This document shows, one piece after another, positions 43,541-56,560 of a stretch of DNA of 64,000 bases. Each line of letters begins with the position of its first letter. The stretch's first letter is position 1. Source of the stretch: Phallus indusiatus (Eukaryota > Basidiomycota > Agaricomycetes > Phallales > Phallaceae); contig JAQFWX010000037.1 of assembly GCA_027605045.1 (NCBI GenBank), forward strand, positions 248,001-312,000, written 5' to 3'. Position numbers and translations under genes: made by a program. The notes under the pieces are model-generated. The model was not told the origin of the DNA, did no database searches, and saw only the letters and a list, made by a program, of their open reading frames with translations.

Positions 43541-44720
43541 GTTCTTTCAGCTGTATATGGGTCATTGACGACAACATCGTACGGAACTCGAGCTTCCCAA
43601 GATTGCGCTTTCTATAACTTACTTTTAGAGGAGAAATCTCTTGAATAGAGCTTGGAACAGTGGATTTGATGGTATGTGTCCGGAATATGTACACCTATTG
43701 AATCATATGTCAGTCAGCTGATAAATCACAGTTCTCATTCTCACCGTGAATACTTGGCAACTTGGTTGGCGTCCTACAGACATCTCTATAGCGAATTACA
43801 CGTACGTCTTTGTAATTGGGGCATGGTCCTTTTAGCAACATTCACATAGATCTTATTACGAATATACGGTACCCCCTCTTTCTATGTACGTATGCGTCTC
43901 ACTAACGTTTTACCACTAGGAGTCTCCGATCCGAAATTCACAGGTAGACACCGGTAGGAACAGAATCGAGACAACGGCAAATGGATCGATTGGTGTGTTT
44001 TCCAGGACAGAACAGCGCATACATGGGATAAAGTCGGATGGGTGTTGAAAAAGGTACGTACGGATGTACCAAGCTTAAAAGAAAAAGAGTGCTGATAGAA
44101 TATTTTCTGGTACATAGTGGAAAATTATAACATCCAATCACCCGTTCGTGATCAAAGGAATTCAGTCTCCCCCAGATGCTCTCCGAGCTCTCGAACTGGG
44201 AATGGAACTGTAGTTACCAACCACGCGGGAAGACAGGTTGTTGGAGCGATAAAATCACTTGAGGTTCTTCCCGAGATTGTAGACGCGGTTCGCGGAAGAG
44301 AAAGAATGGTTACTGATGAGAGATTAAAGAAGATGACCGTTTTGTTTGATTGGGGGATACGTACCGGTTCGGACATTACCAAGGCTATCGCACTCGGTGA
44401 TGATGCGGTACTTGTTGGCAGGTCTGTGCCATAATAGATTAATAACCATTATTTTGTTTTTCGCATTGATTCATTGATGTTGGTTGATACGTTATATTTG
44501 GGAGTTAGCGCATGAAGGGAAATCAGGGTGTAGACATGTTATGAAAAGTCTTCTCGCTGATTTGGATATCACTTGTACAGCTGCCGGTATTTCAAATCTT
44601 GAATATATCAAAGGTAAACGTGATTTGTTTGATGAAGGAGTCTGTAGCGTTGAATTATGTTGTTGATATCTATTCGCAGGTATAATCTTAATGGTATTGG
44701 TGTTGCGTGTTTGTAAACTG
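43541..44720 (+). pseudogene. FMN-dependent alpha-hydroxy-acid dehydrogenase pseudogene 3
   Basis: Ordered fragments are visible: RFFQLYMGH (about 43540; functional relatives have WFQLY), NTWQLGWRPTDISIANYTYVF-type sequence near 43748-43810, ESPIRNSQV, then VTNHAGRQ near 44214, SLEVLPEIVDAVRG near 44256-44300, VLFDWGIRTGSDITKAIALG near 44337-44396, DDAVLVGRS, and HVMKSLLADLDITCT near 44537-44580. The last third is one open stretch, which suggests fairly recent loss; the 5' half has stops. Relatives oxidise lactate, glycolate or similar acids using FMN. Confidence 0.78.
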
Positions 44721-45175
44721 CGTTTTCACCTTGGCCCACGACTATCAAAGTCACTCAGCCGAATTTTGACCTTCCATTGCTATTGTTACGTAGAAACAAC
44801 AGAGCTGAGCCCAAAAGCTTCTTTACAACGCAAATTTTAATGAACCGCATGGACTGCTTGGTGCCAATTCAATAAGGCTGAGGTCACGAACGAGCCCAAA
44901 GTGCCTGAAGTCGGAGAATACAAAAATTCTACGATTTCTTCGCAACTGAGTTCAGATGAATGGGGATGATACTAGGACAATTTAAATAACGTCTTAACGA
45001 TTGTGCATACGATGGTCGAAGGGGGCAACCCGGATATTTGATTCGACGTCGGCTCGGTTCGCATGCATATAAGGCCTCTGTCTGTCTGTCCCATACTTGT
45101 TTCCACAGTTTGACCTATTAACCTACATTGTCCTTAAAATCCTTTCCTACTTATACATTTAACTACCTCCTGAAA

Positions 45176-46905
45176 ATGAACAATAGTACTGCTAACTTTA
45201 CATCTGCCACTGTCCCTGCAGATCTGGTCAATGAGATATATTTAGGGTGTGTCTCAAATCTCGAATATTCAACGCTGCTTTGTTCATGAGATCTTAGATA
45301 TATCAGCACACTATTTGATTTTAACATGTTAGGTGCGTCATTCGGTATCTAAAGATTAAAGGTGCTATGGCCGATTTACGACCTTTCAAGCACTCCTTTC
45401 CTATACGACCATACTGGCTATACCGCAGGAAATGGAATATATGTGGTCCCGCAAATATTCCAGTATAACAAGTGTGCTTTATGCATTTACAAGATATGGA
45501 AGCTTAATTGATCAAGCTATTGTCCTCTGGTTGGATCTTCTGCCATCGGTCAGTTCCTAAAAATGTTGCAAATGACAATGTTGATTTTTTTTGCAGGTCG
45601 AAAGGTGAGATATAATATTGATATAATTTCTTTGAATTTTTGAAACAGTGTCAAAGTCTGTGCAATATTTTAATTGATGTAGAAAATGTTGCAAGTGACT
45701 TGACGTATATTGGTATTCAAGGCTAGTGGGGTACATAATTCGGAAATGCTTCTATGAACATCTCATTTAGGCTTATTGATCTCCCGAGCATACTCACTTT
45801 GTGAAGGGAATAAGATTATAGCAGGAGCTTTAGTCTTCTTATTTTTTGGGGGACTCACCTTGGAAATTTATGGTAAAGCTTCTAAGCAACGGGATTACAC
45901 GATAACCTTTTAACTGACCATTTAGTTCAATCGATACAATCCAGCTGTTCTTCACAGTCCGTGAAATATTTTGAAGCTATATTTGATTATTTTCAACGAA
46001 CACTGATCCCTTTTTTTCTAGTGCCACCAGTGCTAGTGAGTACTTGAGTATTGATCTAAATAAGTTAACACATCTTACTGTCATGAAACTTCCAAGCTTT
46101 CACAAAACTCTTGACTGTCGATATCTGTGTTTGTTTAACTGATTTGCTTGCCTTTTGCGTTTGCATCTGGAAGGTTTGGGGTACATGGAAGTTAAAGCGT
46201 GAGACTGGTATCCAAGATTATAACGACCTTGTTTCGGTGCTAATTAGACAAAGTAAGTTTAAATAACACTTTGAGAAAATTCATTGCGACAAGAGGTTAT
46301 AGCTGTATCACGAATCGGGTGAGCGTTTACCGTTCAAGGTCCATTAGCACATCATTTCTCAATAGCACGGGCTCCGAAAAGCTTTGTGATTACTTTTTCA
46401 ATCACTGCTACAATCCTTACCAAACCGGTAATCCTCAAAGCTTATGCCTCTTGTACTGATCTCACTTTCTCTCTGTAGTTTGTAAGTGCACTCCAGCAAA
46501 TTATGGCTTTAGTAGTGTATGTATTCTGAACCCAATCATTCTCATGGCTACTTCAGCCTCCAATCTTGGAATTATCACCGACATATTTCTTCATCCAATT
46601 ACAACATGGGTATTTTCAATTCTCACTGTTATTCAGATGTCGATTCATTCTTCTCCAGTTTGTCGGCCATCTTACTTGCCGATTTTACTTTGAATCTTCG
46701 TGGTCAAAATTCCGCAGCAATTCGTTCCACAAACATAACATTACCGACTATCGAAGTTACGAGCGTAATGAGCTATGTGCATGAATCTATTCTCGTGGAG
46801 ATGGGTGATCATGGAAATGATCATGGGAGAGAAGGGGACAGTGATGACGATCCTCCGGCTGGCCCGGGATCTCAGGACGTTGAAATGCAATGTGAATCAG
46901 CTTAG
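45176..46905 (+). CDS. DUF6533-type membrane protein, copy 3 (possibly decayed)
   Basis: The start is ATG 45176 (MNNSTANFTSATVPADLV). The exon and intron layout follows copy 1: a short second exon YISTLFDFNML, then the core TILAIPQEMEYMWSRKYS ... LYAFTRYGSLI near 45410-45510. The last exon reads FSSLSAILLADFTLNLRGQN and an acidic tail to the stop at 46905. The copy-1 and copy-2 sequence around the third exon boundary is partly lost here (near 45550), so the gene may no longer be functional. Confidence 0.6.
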
Positions 46906-48480
46906 GAACATGGTGCTCACTGGCAGCTCCGAAAGAATAAGCAGCGGAAAATTCGTCAAGGCTTTGTCAGACCATTTGTTGGTCTTTGGTGATAATTTTG
47001 TCTGTTAAAATAAATTATATGGCCGGAGCATCCGACCTGATACTATTATACGGCGGGGAGAGAACGACAACTCAAACAATGGTACCTAAATAACGGAATG
47101 ATACAATTTTAAAAGAAGTGCCATACTAACAACGCTTCTGACTGCACAAATATAATCATTTCGAAGGCTGGCAGACATAAGATCCCGGTGGTACACACTT
47201 CAAGCTATTACTCCTGCGACTCAGCTTCTCAGTTTTTCCCGCCTTGTATCAGAGGTTACCGGAGTGGAACCTCGGCATACATGTAGTCATAAAGTTACCC
47301 GCATAGGACTTAAGTGCAAGCATTTATCTACAGCTTCAGGAATTAGGGACATAACTTAATGTTTGATTGTCCCGGACGGCCCGGTAATTCTAGAGGGACC
47401 TGACGCAAGCGGTGTGTCACGTTGACCAGTAAAAGTAAGCTCTTTTTCTATGATACATGTTGTAAAATAAAAAATAAAACACTTATCATGGTGTTACCAC
47501 CTCAAATAACTAGCCGTTTAAGTTTTCCGGCTCCATTGATGGGAGCGCAACAGGAGTGGTCAGGAAATCGAGAGGAACCGAATGATATAGTGTGTCGGGA
47601 AAGATGAAGAAAAGTAGAATAGAGTAAAGATAATGTCGTAGGGTGGGTTTGAATAGAGATATTTTTATGAGTTTGAGCGTGCGCAGTAAAATGAGAAAAT
47701 TGGATGATATTTCGTGAGCTCGCAACGGGTTTTTATATACAATTTCTTTGTTTCGAAGCGCAGTACAAATAGTGGAATCTGAACATGCGGAATAAATGTG
47801 AACAGGTGAAAATAAAACAAGACAAAGACGAGAAACAAAGAAAAGGAACTGAGGAATGTGTAACTGCAAGAAACGAAGCTGAAGCACAAAAAAAGTTGAA
47901 AAAACGCGTCTGATGAAGACCAATCTGTTGCTTCGGAAAGGCGGGACCTGTTCTTCTGCAACCGGTTCGCGATTATACGAATTTCTTTCGTTTTTGAACA
48001 AAAGACGACACGTGTACCGTTCACGTCGGGCGACGTGACACCTTCGTCTGTAGCACATTACATAAGCGCTGATTTCGCAGTAGACCGTTTCCGTCACCAA
48101 CGCCATCCATTTGGCAACTGAACCTGCAAGATGACGTTACGAATAAGTTCATCCCTTGTCCGAGCGTTTTGACAGTCAAAAAGGTTCTGGAGGAAAAACC
48201 TTGAGGAGGAATATAGATGACATTTCATAAGCTACCTCTTGATCTTACTACGTTGAACGGCATGCACTAATATTTTGACAGGGAATTTCGTTCGGGTTAA
48301 GTGAGAAAGTCCCTGTAGCCTCATACCGATCACATGTTGATCGATTGTCCTATTGAGCCCAGCATGTCTTGTCAGCGGAAGCTTGGTTTAGACAAAATAT
48401 GCGGAAGGGATGATTCGGGTTCTGTTCACAAAAGCAACAAAATTTCATGCATTGAAATGAAACGGCATGTACACTTTGCT
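46906..48480. other. array spacer without recognisable gene
   Basis: The early part resembles 37237-37800 and 53224-53800. A 198-residue open frame on the minus strand (47510-48106) has no recognisable domain and biased F/L content, so I do not call it a gene. Confidence 0.4.
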
Positions 48481-48760
48481 CCGGAAAGAATGAGTTTAAA
48501 TTAACTGGCTCTCCGCACTTCCCAAAAACTCTCGAACTTGTCAAATTGTGTCCCTCAACATGACTGTTGACGTTCTTTCATCTGTCTCAACAAGCAAATC
48601 ACAGTCGGCGCACTAGAGAAACATGTCAATTTGTGTTATTTATTGCACGACCTGCCAGTACCTTAATGAGTAGGATAGACGGACGCTTTCGAACACAGTC
48701 GTGCGTACTCCGTTGTTGAATAAAATTTTCTTGGCTATCAAATCTCGGAGCGTGATGGAC
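48481..48760 (-). pseudogene. acetyl-CoA-synthetase-like fragment 3
   Basis: A short minus-strand match to the family region HDLSSLRxLGSVGEP is visible as SSRVFGKCGEPVNLN at about 48541-48497, paired with similarity to 41690-41900. The gene is otherwise gone. Confidence 0.55.
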
Positions 48761-49839
48761 TGGATTTACGAATTTATTTTCGCGGAGTACGTGGGTGATT
48801 GTAGGTGATTGTAAGGATACCTGTGGAAGGCAACGAGGTTTTTTGATTTAGCCTTTGACGAGACACAGGAGGAGCTGTGGTAGGCTGAGCTTTGACGAGA
48901 TCTTGTTGGATTTCAAATATAATTGCAATGCTGTTGTGCGCGAATGGTAGATTTTTTTTATGGTATGAAGGACGTGTTCATAGTGGACAACGCGAGCCGC
49001 GCCGGCTTGGGCGCTACACAACTGAAAAAATAGTATAGGTCCGTCTTTGGTTCCTAGTACTAGTCGACAGTATTTTTCGGTGTCTGTATGATCTGATACT
49101 ATGTAACAGATATCATTTATTTTACTAAATCACGGTCTAACCTGAACTTTTACAAAATGCATCCTCACCTAGCATCACCAACCTCCTCGCGATGTTAAAC
49201 TGAAATTACTCCAACAAACAACGCCCAGTTTCAGCACATATTCAGAAAGCCTCATCCACAAGAGCACAGCTCAATGGCAGGAACTTCCTTTTGTCAACCC
49301 AAGCACTGAAAATTAATTGGACCGACAGAGCTAATAGGTACTGTGCACATGACTAGTGCCCGTCATGATTGGGTGTCTCGTTGACGTTTCAACACAGGAA
49401 AGCATTCGATGCACGGTGTATTATTCCACGTCTGCTAGTCGACACAAATATACGCGATCTATCCAGAAATATCTACGCTTATTGATATTCCGTTTTCATC
49501 TCTCTCTGTTTCACCATCACATTCACCATGAAGCAGCCCATCACAGCCCATGGAGACGGTTGCCGTGACTCAAGCACTCAAGCACCGCACTCCGGTCGTC
49601 CAGCTCAAGTACGGACCCTCGGGAACGAAAAACTTTTGACATATATGTGTATGATGTCCCTGCCCCTTCAACAGTTGGATTAGAGGAAAACATCAGAGCG
49701 GTCGAATCTGGCGATTGGCGTGTTTCTATTAGTTCGAATGCTAATCCGGAGAACCGTCATGAAAAACCGGTGCCGAGCCCTACTAGTCCAAGTCCAAGTT
49801 CAAATAAGCATGAGAAGAGTTCCAAAAGTCCGAGGTTCT
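48761..49839. other. array spacer, similar to 41951-43540
   Basis: This is duplicated material preceding the fourth dehydrogenase relic. It shares stretches with 42440-42600 and 43030-43200. No gene is recognised. Confidence 0.45.
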
Positions 49840-51010
49840 TTCAGCTGTATATGGGTCATGACGACAATATCGTATGGAACTCGAGCTTCCCAAGATTGCG
49901 CTTTCTATAACTTACTTTTAGACGAGAAGTCTCTTGAATAGAGCTTGGAACAGTGGATTTGATGGTATGTGTCCGGAATATGTACACCTATTGAATCATA
50001 TGTCAGTCAGCTGATAAATCACAGTTCTCATTCTCACCGTGAATACTTGGCAACTTAAGTGGCGTCCTTTAAACGTCTCTATAGCGAACTACACGTACGT
50101 CTTTACAAGTGTGGTATGGTCCTTTTAGTAACATCCACATAGATTTTATCACGAAAATACGGTACATACTTTTCTATTTACGTATGCGTCTCACTAACGT
50201 TTTATCAGCTAGGCAATGAACTAGGAGTCTGCGATCCAAAATTCGTGCGTAAGTATGGGAAAGAACAAATTCGAGACAGCGGTAAATGGATTGACTCGTG
50301 TGTATGGCACGGTAACGCACATACATGGGATAAAAGTCAAATGAGTATGGAAGAAGTGCGTACAGCCTGAGACGTATCAAGCTTGAAAGAAAAAGAGTAT
50401 TGATAGAATATTTTTTTGATAGTGAAAAATCTTTCATTCAATCGTCCATTTGTAATCAAAGAATTCAATCTCCCGCAGATGCTCTACGAGCTCTCGAACT
50501 GGGAGTGTATGAAATTGCAGTTACCAACCACGCAGGAAGATAGGTTGATGGAGCGAATCACTTGAGGTTCTTCTCGAGACTGTTGACGCAGCTCATCGAA
50601 GGGAAAAAATGGTTACTGATGGAAGATCGAAAAGGATCACCATTTTGATTCAGGGATAAATACATACCGAGTTGGACATTATTATTTTCAAGCCATTACG
50701 CTTGGTGCTGATGCCGTACTTGTTGACAGGTACATGTCATTATGAATTAGTAACCATTATTCTTTTTCACTGATTATTTTATGTTGGTTGATAGATCATA
50801 TATTCGGGAGTTAGCGCATGAAGGGGAATCAGGATGTAGACGCGTCATGAAAAGTCTTTTGGCTGATTTGGATATCACTTGTACTATTGCTAGTATCCCT
50901 AATCTTGAAGAATTTAAATGCGGATCTATTGAGGTTTGATGAAGAAGTTGTGGCGTTGAACGTGTTGTTGATATCAATTCACAGGTACATACGATCCTAA
51001 TGGTGTTGCG
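49840..51010 (+). pseudogene. FMN-dependent alpha-hydroxy-acid dehydrogenase pseudogene 4
   Basis: Fragments begin with RFFQLYMGHDDN (about 49832-49867). A degraded WQLKWRPLNVSIANYTYVF-like stretch lies near 50047-50105, and ELGVCDPKF near 50217. ADALRALELGV and AVTNHAGR follow near 50478-50540, and C-terminal pieces near 50690-50920. More decayed than relic 3: the FMN-binding loop has lost several residues. It lies immediately upstream of DUF6533 copy 4. Confidence 0.72.
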
Positions 51011-51457
51011 CGCGCTTGTAAACTGCGTTATGAACCTTGGCGCATGATTTTCAAAGTCACAGTCAAATTTTGATTTCCATTGCTATTGTTACGTAGATCC
51101 AACAGAGCTGAGTCTAAAGCCTTCCCATAGTGCAAATGTTGATGAAATGCCTGGAAGGCTTGGTGATTCAACATGAAGGCCACGAGCCAAAGTACCTAAA
51201 CTCGGAGAATACAGATATTCTATGACTTCATCTCGGCTGAGAGAAGATGAGCCCGCGCGATACCTAGACAACTCGAATAATATCTTACAACCATTGTCCA
51301 TGCGATTAAGGGGGCAGCTCGGACATGACGTCGGCTCAGCTCCTACATGCATATAACGCCCTTATATGTCTCATAAAGTTTGTTACCACAACCCAGCCTA
51401 TTGAGTTACATTGTCCTCAAATCTCTTCGTACTGTTGTATTTGACTACCTCCCGAAA

Positions 51458-53223
51458 ATGAACAATGGTACTGCTAACTTTACATCTGCCACTGTCCCTG
51501 CAGATCTGGTCAATGAGATATATGAAGGGTGTGTCTCCATCTTGAATATTCCATGTCGCTTGGATTATGAGTTCTTAGATATGTTGGATCACTTATTGAT
51601 GCCAGCATGTTAGGTATGTCATCCGATATTTAAAAATCAAAGGTTCTATGTCCAATTTACTACCTTTCGAGCACTCCTTTCCTATACCACCATACTGGCT
51701 GTACCACAGGAAATGGAGTATATGTGGTCGCGCAAATATATAGGTGCCACAAGCGTGTTTTATGCATTTACAAGATATGGAAGTTTAATCGTGCAAGTAC
51801 TTACCTTCTGGTTGGATAATCTGCCATCAGTGAGTCGAACAGTTCTTAAAAGCTTGCAAATCGCAATGTTGAACTTTTTTTCTTGCAGTATGTAAGGTGA
51901 GATATAATATTGATATAAGCTTTGGATTTTTGAATTTCTAAAATAGCCTTGTCAAAGGCTGTGCAATATCTTGGTCAATGTACAAAATGTTGGAGATCTT
52001 TTGACACAGTATGTTGGTGTTCAAGGTTAGTGTAGTACATGATTTGTAAATACTTCTACCAACATCCCGTTTAGGCTTATTGGTCTCTCGAGCATACTCA
52101 CTATGTCAAGGGAATAGGATTGTAACTGGAGCTTTTGTCTTCTTGCTTTTGGCAGGGCTCATTGTTCAAATTCTTTGTAAAGCTTCGAACAACGGGAACA
52201 CATGATAAACTCTAACTTTCCATTTAGTCGGCGAAGCAAATCCTGACTGTTTTGAAAAGTTCGTAAAATATTTTTTAAGTCATGTTGAATAGTATTTCAA
52301 TTATTTTCAATGAATATTAACCCCTTTTTTTCCTAGTTTCACCGGTGATAGTGAGTATCGATCCAGATAGGTTCACGTACCTTAATGTGATGAAACTTTT
52401 AAGATATCGGCGAAATTTTGGTCATTGATATCTGTGTTTGTTTAACTGATGTGCTCGCTTTCTGTGTTTGCATGTGGAAGGTTTGGGGTACATGGAAATT
52501 AAAGCATGAGACTGGCATACAAAGTTATAATGACCTTGTTTCAGTGGTAATTAGACATGGTAAGTCTCAATCACATTTCGAGTAAGCCCGGCATCGTGAC
52601 AAGGAGTTACATGTAGCTGTATCACGGTTCGGGTGAGCGTTTGCCGTTCTGGCAAGGTCTATTAGTACACACCATTTCTAAATACGGCCTCCGGAAAGCT
52701 TTGTGGTTACTTTTACAGTCGCTCTTACGATCCTGACTCAAGTGGTAATCCTCAAACCTCATGTCTCTTGCACTAATCTCACTTTTACTCTGTAGCTTGT
52801 AAGTACACCCCAGCAAAATACGACACTAGTAACGTATGTATTACTACTGAACCAATCTATAAACCCATGACTACCAGGAATACTCTACATCATCACCAGC
52901 ATATTTCCTCAACCTTTTCCAACATGGGTATTTTCCATTTTCATATTGATTCATATGTCAATTTATTCTTCTCCAGTTTTTCGGCCATGTTACTCGCCGA
53001 TTTTGCTTTGGACCTTCGTCGACAAAATTCCCGAGCAATTCGTGCCGCGAACATAACATTGCCGACTATCCAAATTACAAGCATAATGAGCTATGTACAT
53101 CAATCTATTCTCGTGGAAATGGGGGATTATGAAAATGATCAAGCGGGGGAAGGAGACGGTGGTGACAATCCTCCGGCTGGGCCGGGATCTCAGGATACCG
53201 AAATTCAAAGCGAATCTGTTTAG
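51458..53223 (+). CDS. DUF6533-type membrane protein, copy 4
   Basis: The start is ATG 51458 (MNNGTANFTSATVPADLV). The core near 51690-51800 reads TILAVPQEMEYMWSRKYIG ... FYAFTRYGSLIVQ, then a WLDNLPS segment. Later exons include CVCMWKVWGTWKLKHETGIQ near 52460-52530 and the terminal FSSFSAMLLADFALDLRRQN with an acidic tail (GEGDGGDNPPAGPGS) to 53223. The overall layout matches copy 1. I could not verify every splice junction. Confidence 0.68.
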
Positions 53224-55990
53224 AAATGCGGTGCTCCTAGAAGGATGAGCGGTGGAAGATTCGTCGAGGTTCTGTCAGAACATTAATATTCTTTGTTTTT
53301 TTTTTGTAATAATTTGTCCCATTTAAATTATATGGCTGGAGCATCCGACCTGATACTGTCAGAGAACCACAACTCACGCAATGGTATTCAGATAATGGAA
53401 TGATTCAATTTCAAAAGAAAGTGATATACTAGGGATGCTTCTGACTGACACAATTGCACTAAGATAATCATTCCGCAACACCCCCGTGATACTTACTAGC
53501 ACTCCTGCTATCCCAGTGCAACTCCGCCGTCTTTTTCATTTTGCCGCCATGAGAGGTTTTCGGAATGGAACCCTCAGTCAGGCAATTCTCCCACATCAGG
53601 ATTTGATGGTAAGCTCCCTTTGATTTGCACCTCATGAGGGGGTGTCATTTAATGTTGTCTCGGATAGTGTTACGATCTGAGAAAGGCCTGGCGTGGGTGG
53701 CGGACTGCGGTGATCAGTAAAGTAAGCTTTTCTTCATGTAAAATAAGACACTTACCATGAGCCTCAAGGAATTAGCCGTTCAAGTTTTTTTTAGTTCCAT
53801 CCACCTGGCATCAAGTTTGTAAAATGTTCTTCGGATGACAGTTGAGAAACTACTCGGAGGTAAGGTTTCGAGGGAAATATGTAATTGAGAGTGTTAAGGG
53901 TCGTCTGGACGCGCGAACTGGTATTGAACGTTAAACCCTAAATCCAATCCCGAACCCACTCCGAGCCCGAGTTCGAAAAACGTCATGCGCTATATACCTG
54001 GATTTAGTTTTGTAGTGAAGAGAGGTCGTGACAATATTTGTACCAGAGAAGGAGACGACAATGATTAGATGATTCCTTGAGACCATCATTGGATATCGGA
54101 AACTCAACCCGAATCTGCGCGAGTAAGAAATCGCGTTGGGTTTTAACACGATGGCCGGCAAGAATCTGTCAACGTTCCTTCAGCCAATTTGTTAACTTTG
54201 TAAAAGAAAATAATGTCTCCTTCCTACTGACGAAGTTGACCCGAGAATTCAATATTTAATGGCCAGAGATGATGAAGTAAAACTAGCTTTGAAAGATATC
54301 CTTTGTAGTGACGGTGACAGAAGGGCTTTAGAGAGACTTTAGCGTGCTTCCAGCCCACACAAGTGAATAGACCTTCGTAATATTCTTGCAACCTGAAGTT
54401 ACACGAGTGCCAGTCTGTTCCGCTCTACCGTCCATCAGGAGGTCGCTGAAATAACCGTTCAACGGGGTGCCCTGAGCTTCGTTTGGCTCATGCTCATGAG
54501 GAATACGATCAGTTGATTTCAGCCACCACGGTGGGTTAAGCTATGTCAAAGTCTTGTTGGAACTTGGAATATAATCCGAATTCTGTTGTGCGCGAACGGT
54601 ACTGACGTAGAATTTGATTGACTATACGAAAAGAGCGTGATATGTGTTCATACAAGTCAAAGCTGGACAACACAACTTGGGCGTTTGAGCGCCTGATCGC
54701 GGAATTAAAAAAAGACTAGTTGACGTTCTTGGTCCGCTCCCAGTCCTCGCGTTGTTTTCATCTGCGGTTTCGAAGTTCAAAAAGAAGCATGCAACATCAA
54801 CGCGACTTGGTATTAATTCCGTTGAGAGATATGGTTTTTTCATCGGTGTTCAGTATGTTATGGATGTGCAGCTTTATCCTGAACTCCTAAAAGGCTAACA
54901 TCATGTTACCCATCCTCATCCAGTTTCACTAACCTCGTCGCGACGGAGATTACTCGCCTTCCCAAGTTATAAGGTTAGAAGACTATGATAATTTGATCCG
55001 CTTACGACATTCAATTCTAACTCGGACTAGATTTCATCAATTCCTCCCTCTTATTCCACGAGTTCCAAGGTGCCTATTCAAGGCAACGATTCGAGTCTAT
55101 CCTATCTCAAGGTCGCTCGACAGCAATCGGCGAGAACAAAAGTACCACGACAACTGGTAATTGCTTTACTTTCTTCTACGATTCCGTGGGATCAAAAACA
55201 CTATATGCATGTCCTGCACGATGTGGAAGAAATGGAAAAATGTTCGTCGGTCTTTTTGAAGATGTCCTAATTGGTGCCAGCAAGAGGAACAAGATCGGAG
55301 TACCAGGAGTGGGTGGTTAGGGGACGACGCACTGGACAGGCGAATTTGCCCAGGTCGAGTACCAACTCTGTGAACGAATGAAGCCCACAATAAACCCCCA
55401 AGGCAAGTCGTCTCATTACCTGTTATATTAACGAGAGATATTCAAACAGGGCTGACAGGCTAGACAGCCATCCCTATTACCATTCAGTAGATCTCAAACA
55501 GTTCCATTTCAGTGTTCATTCAGATGAATTCACAAGAGCCACACTCTGGCAGAAGCTTCTATTGCGCCAATTCAAATACTGAAATTGGCCGGACTAACGG
55601 GGTCAATAGGTACAGTGTATGCTTGTGCCTATTATCCAACGCCGTTCACTGACATTCCAGCACAGAAACGCATTCTATGTATGACGTTTCATTCCACGCA
55701 TGATAGTCAACACAAACGCGCGCGGTTTATTCGGTATGTGATATCACACACGTCACCCTCTTGTCTCCTTACTTATGCGCCTTTAGCCACAATATTTGGA
55801 TGTCCTCTTCGCAACAATAGGCATCGTCGAACGCTCTTCCAAGATGGTGAATTGGGTCTTCCCGTGGATCACGCAATCACAGTCAAGGGTACCATCGCAT
55901 TCCAAACCCATTAGTGAACTTCTTCATCCCGTCTCGTTTCATATCCGTATCCGTTCTCATCGTCTGTCCCTGTCCCTAGCCCATTCAGTC
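53224..55990. repeat. array block A, second copy (matches 37237-39900)
   Basis: See the block at 37237-39900. Within it, the stretch at 55585-55740 (open frame LTGSIGTVYACAYYPTPF) matches 39530-39680. No intact gene is recognised. Confidence 0.5.
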
Positions 55991-56269
55991 ATTCAACGTG
56001 TCGGCTATGCTCATCCGGCGTTTCGTGTTATCACCAAAAGCCAGGTTTTTCCACCTGCATCTCAACCCATCGAGGCAGTCGCCGCTCTCAAGCACCACAC
56101 TGCGGTGTCTAGTTCACAAACCAATCAAGCTGTTCTTCGCGAACAATGGTCCCAGCATAGACGTTTGATGCGTATACTTATAGCATCCGCGCTGCTTGAG
56201 CTGTTAACCACAATCGCTGGCGATTGTTCTTATAGTTTGGGCGCTCATCCCCTACAGCTAGCTGTATAT

Positions 56270-56560
56270 ATGTCACAACGACGGTATCGTATGGAACTCA
56301 AGCTTCTCGAGAAGTCTTTTGAATAGAGCTTGGAACAGTGGGTTTGATGGTATGTCTCCGGGATATGTGCCTATTGAATCATACGTCAGTCAGCTGATAA
56401 ATCGCAGTCCTGATTCTCACCGTGGATACTTGGCAGCTTGGGTGGCGTCCTACGAACATCTCTATAGCGAATTACGCGTACGTTCGTCTTTGCGGGTTAG
56501 ATATGGTCTTTTCAGTGACGTGTATATAGATGCTATTACGAAAACACGGTACATACCTTT
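56270..56560 (+). pseudogene. FMN dehydrogenase fragment (N-terminal half)
   Basis: This stretch matches the part of relics 3-5 between RFFQLYMGH and the TWQLGWRP strand. The reading here is SLLNRAWNSGFDG near 56319-56355 followed by frame-shifted TWQLGWRPTNISIANY-type sequence near 56430-56475. Family members have an equivalent LLNRAWxSGFDV segment. No C-terminal half follows. Confidence 0.55.

Noticed and set aside
47510..48106. 198-residue minus-strand open frame
   Set aside because: No domain, unusual F/L-rich composition, not kept open in the paralogous blocks.
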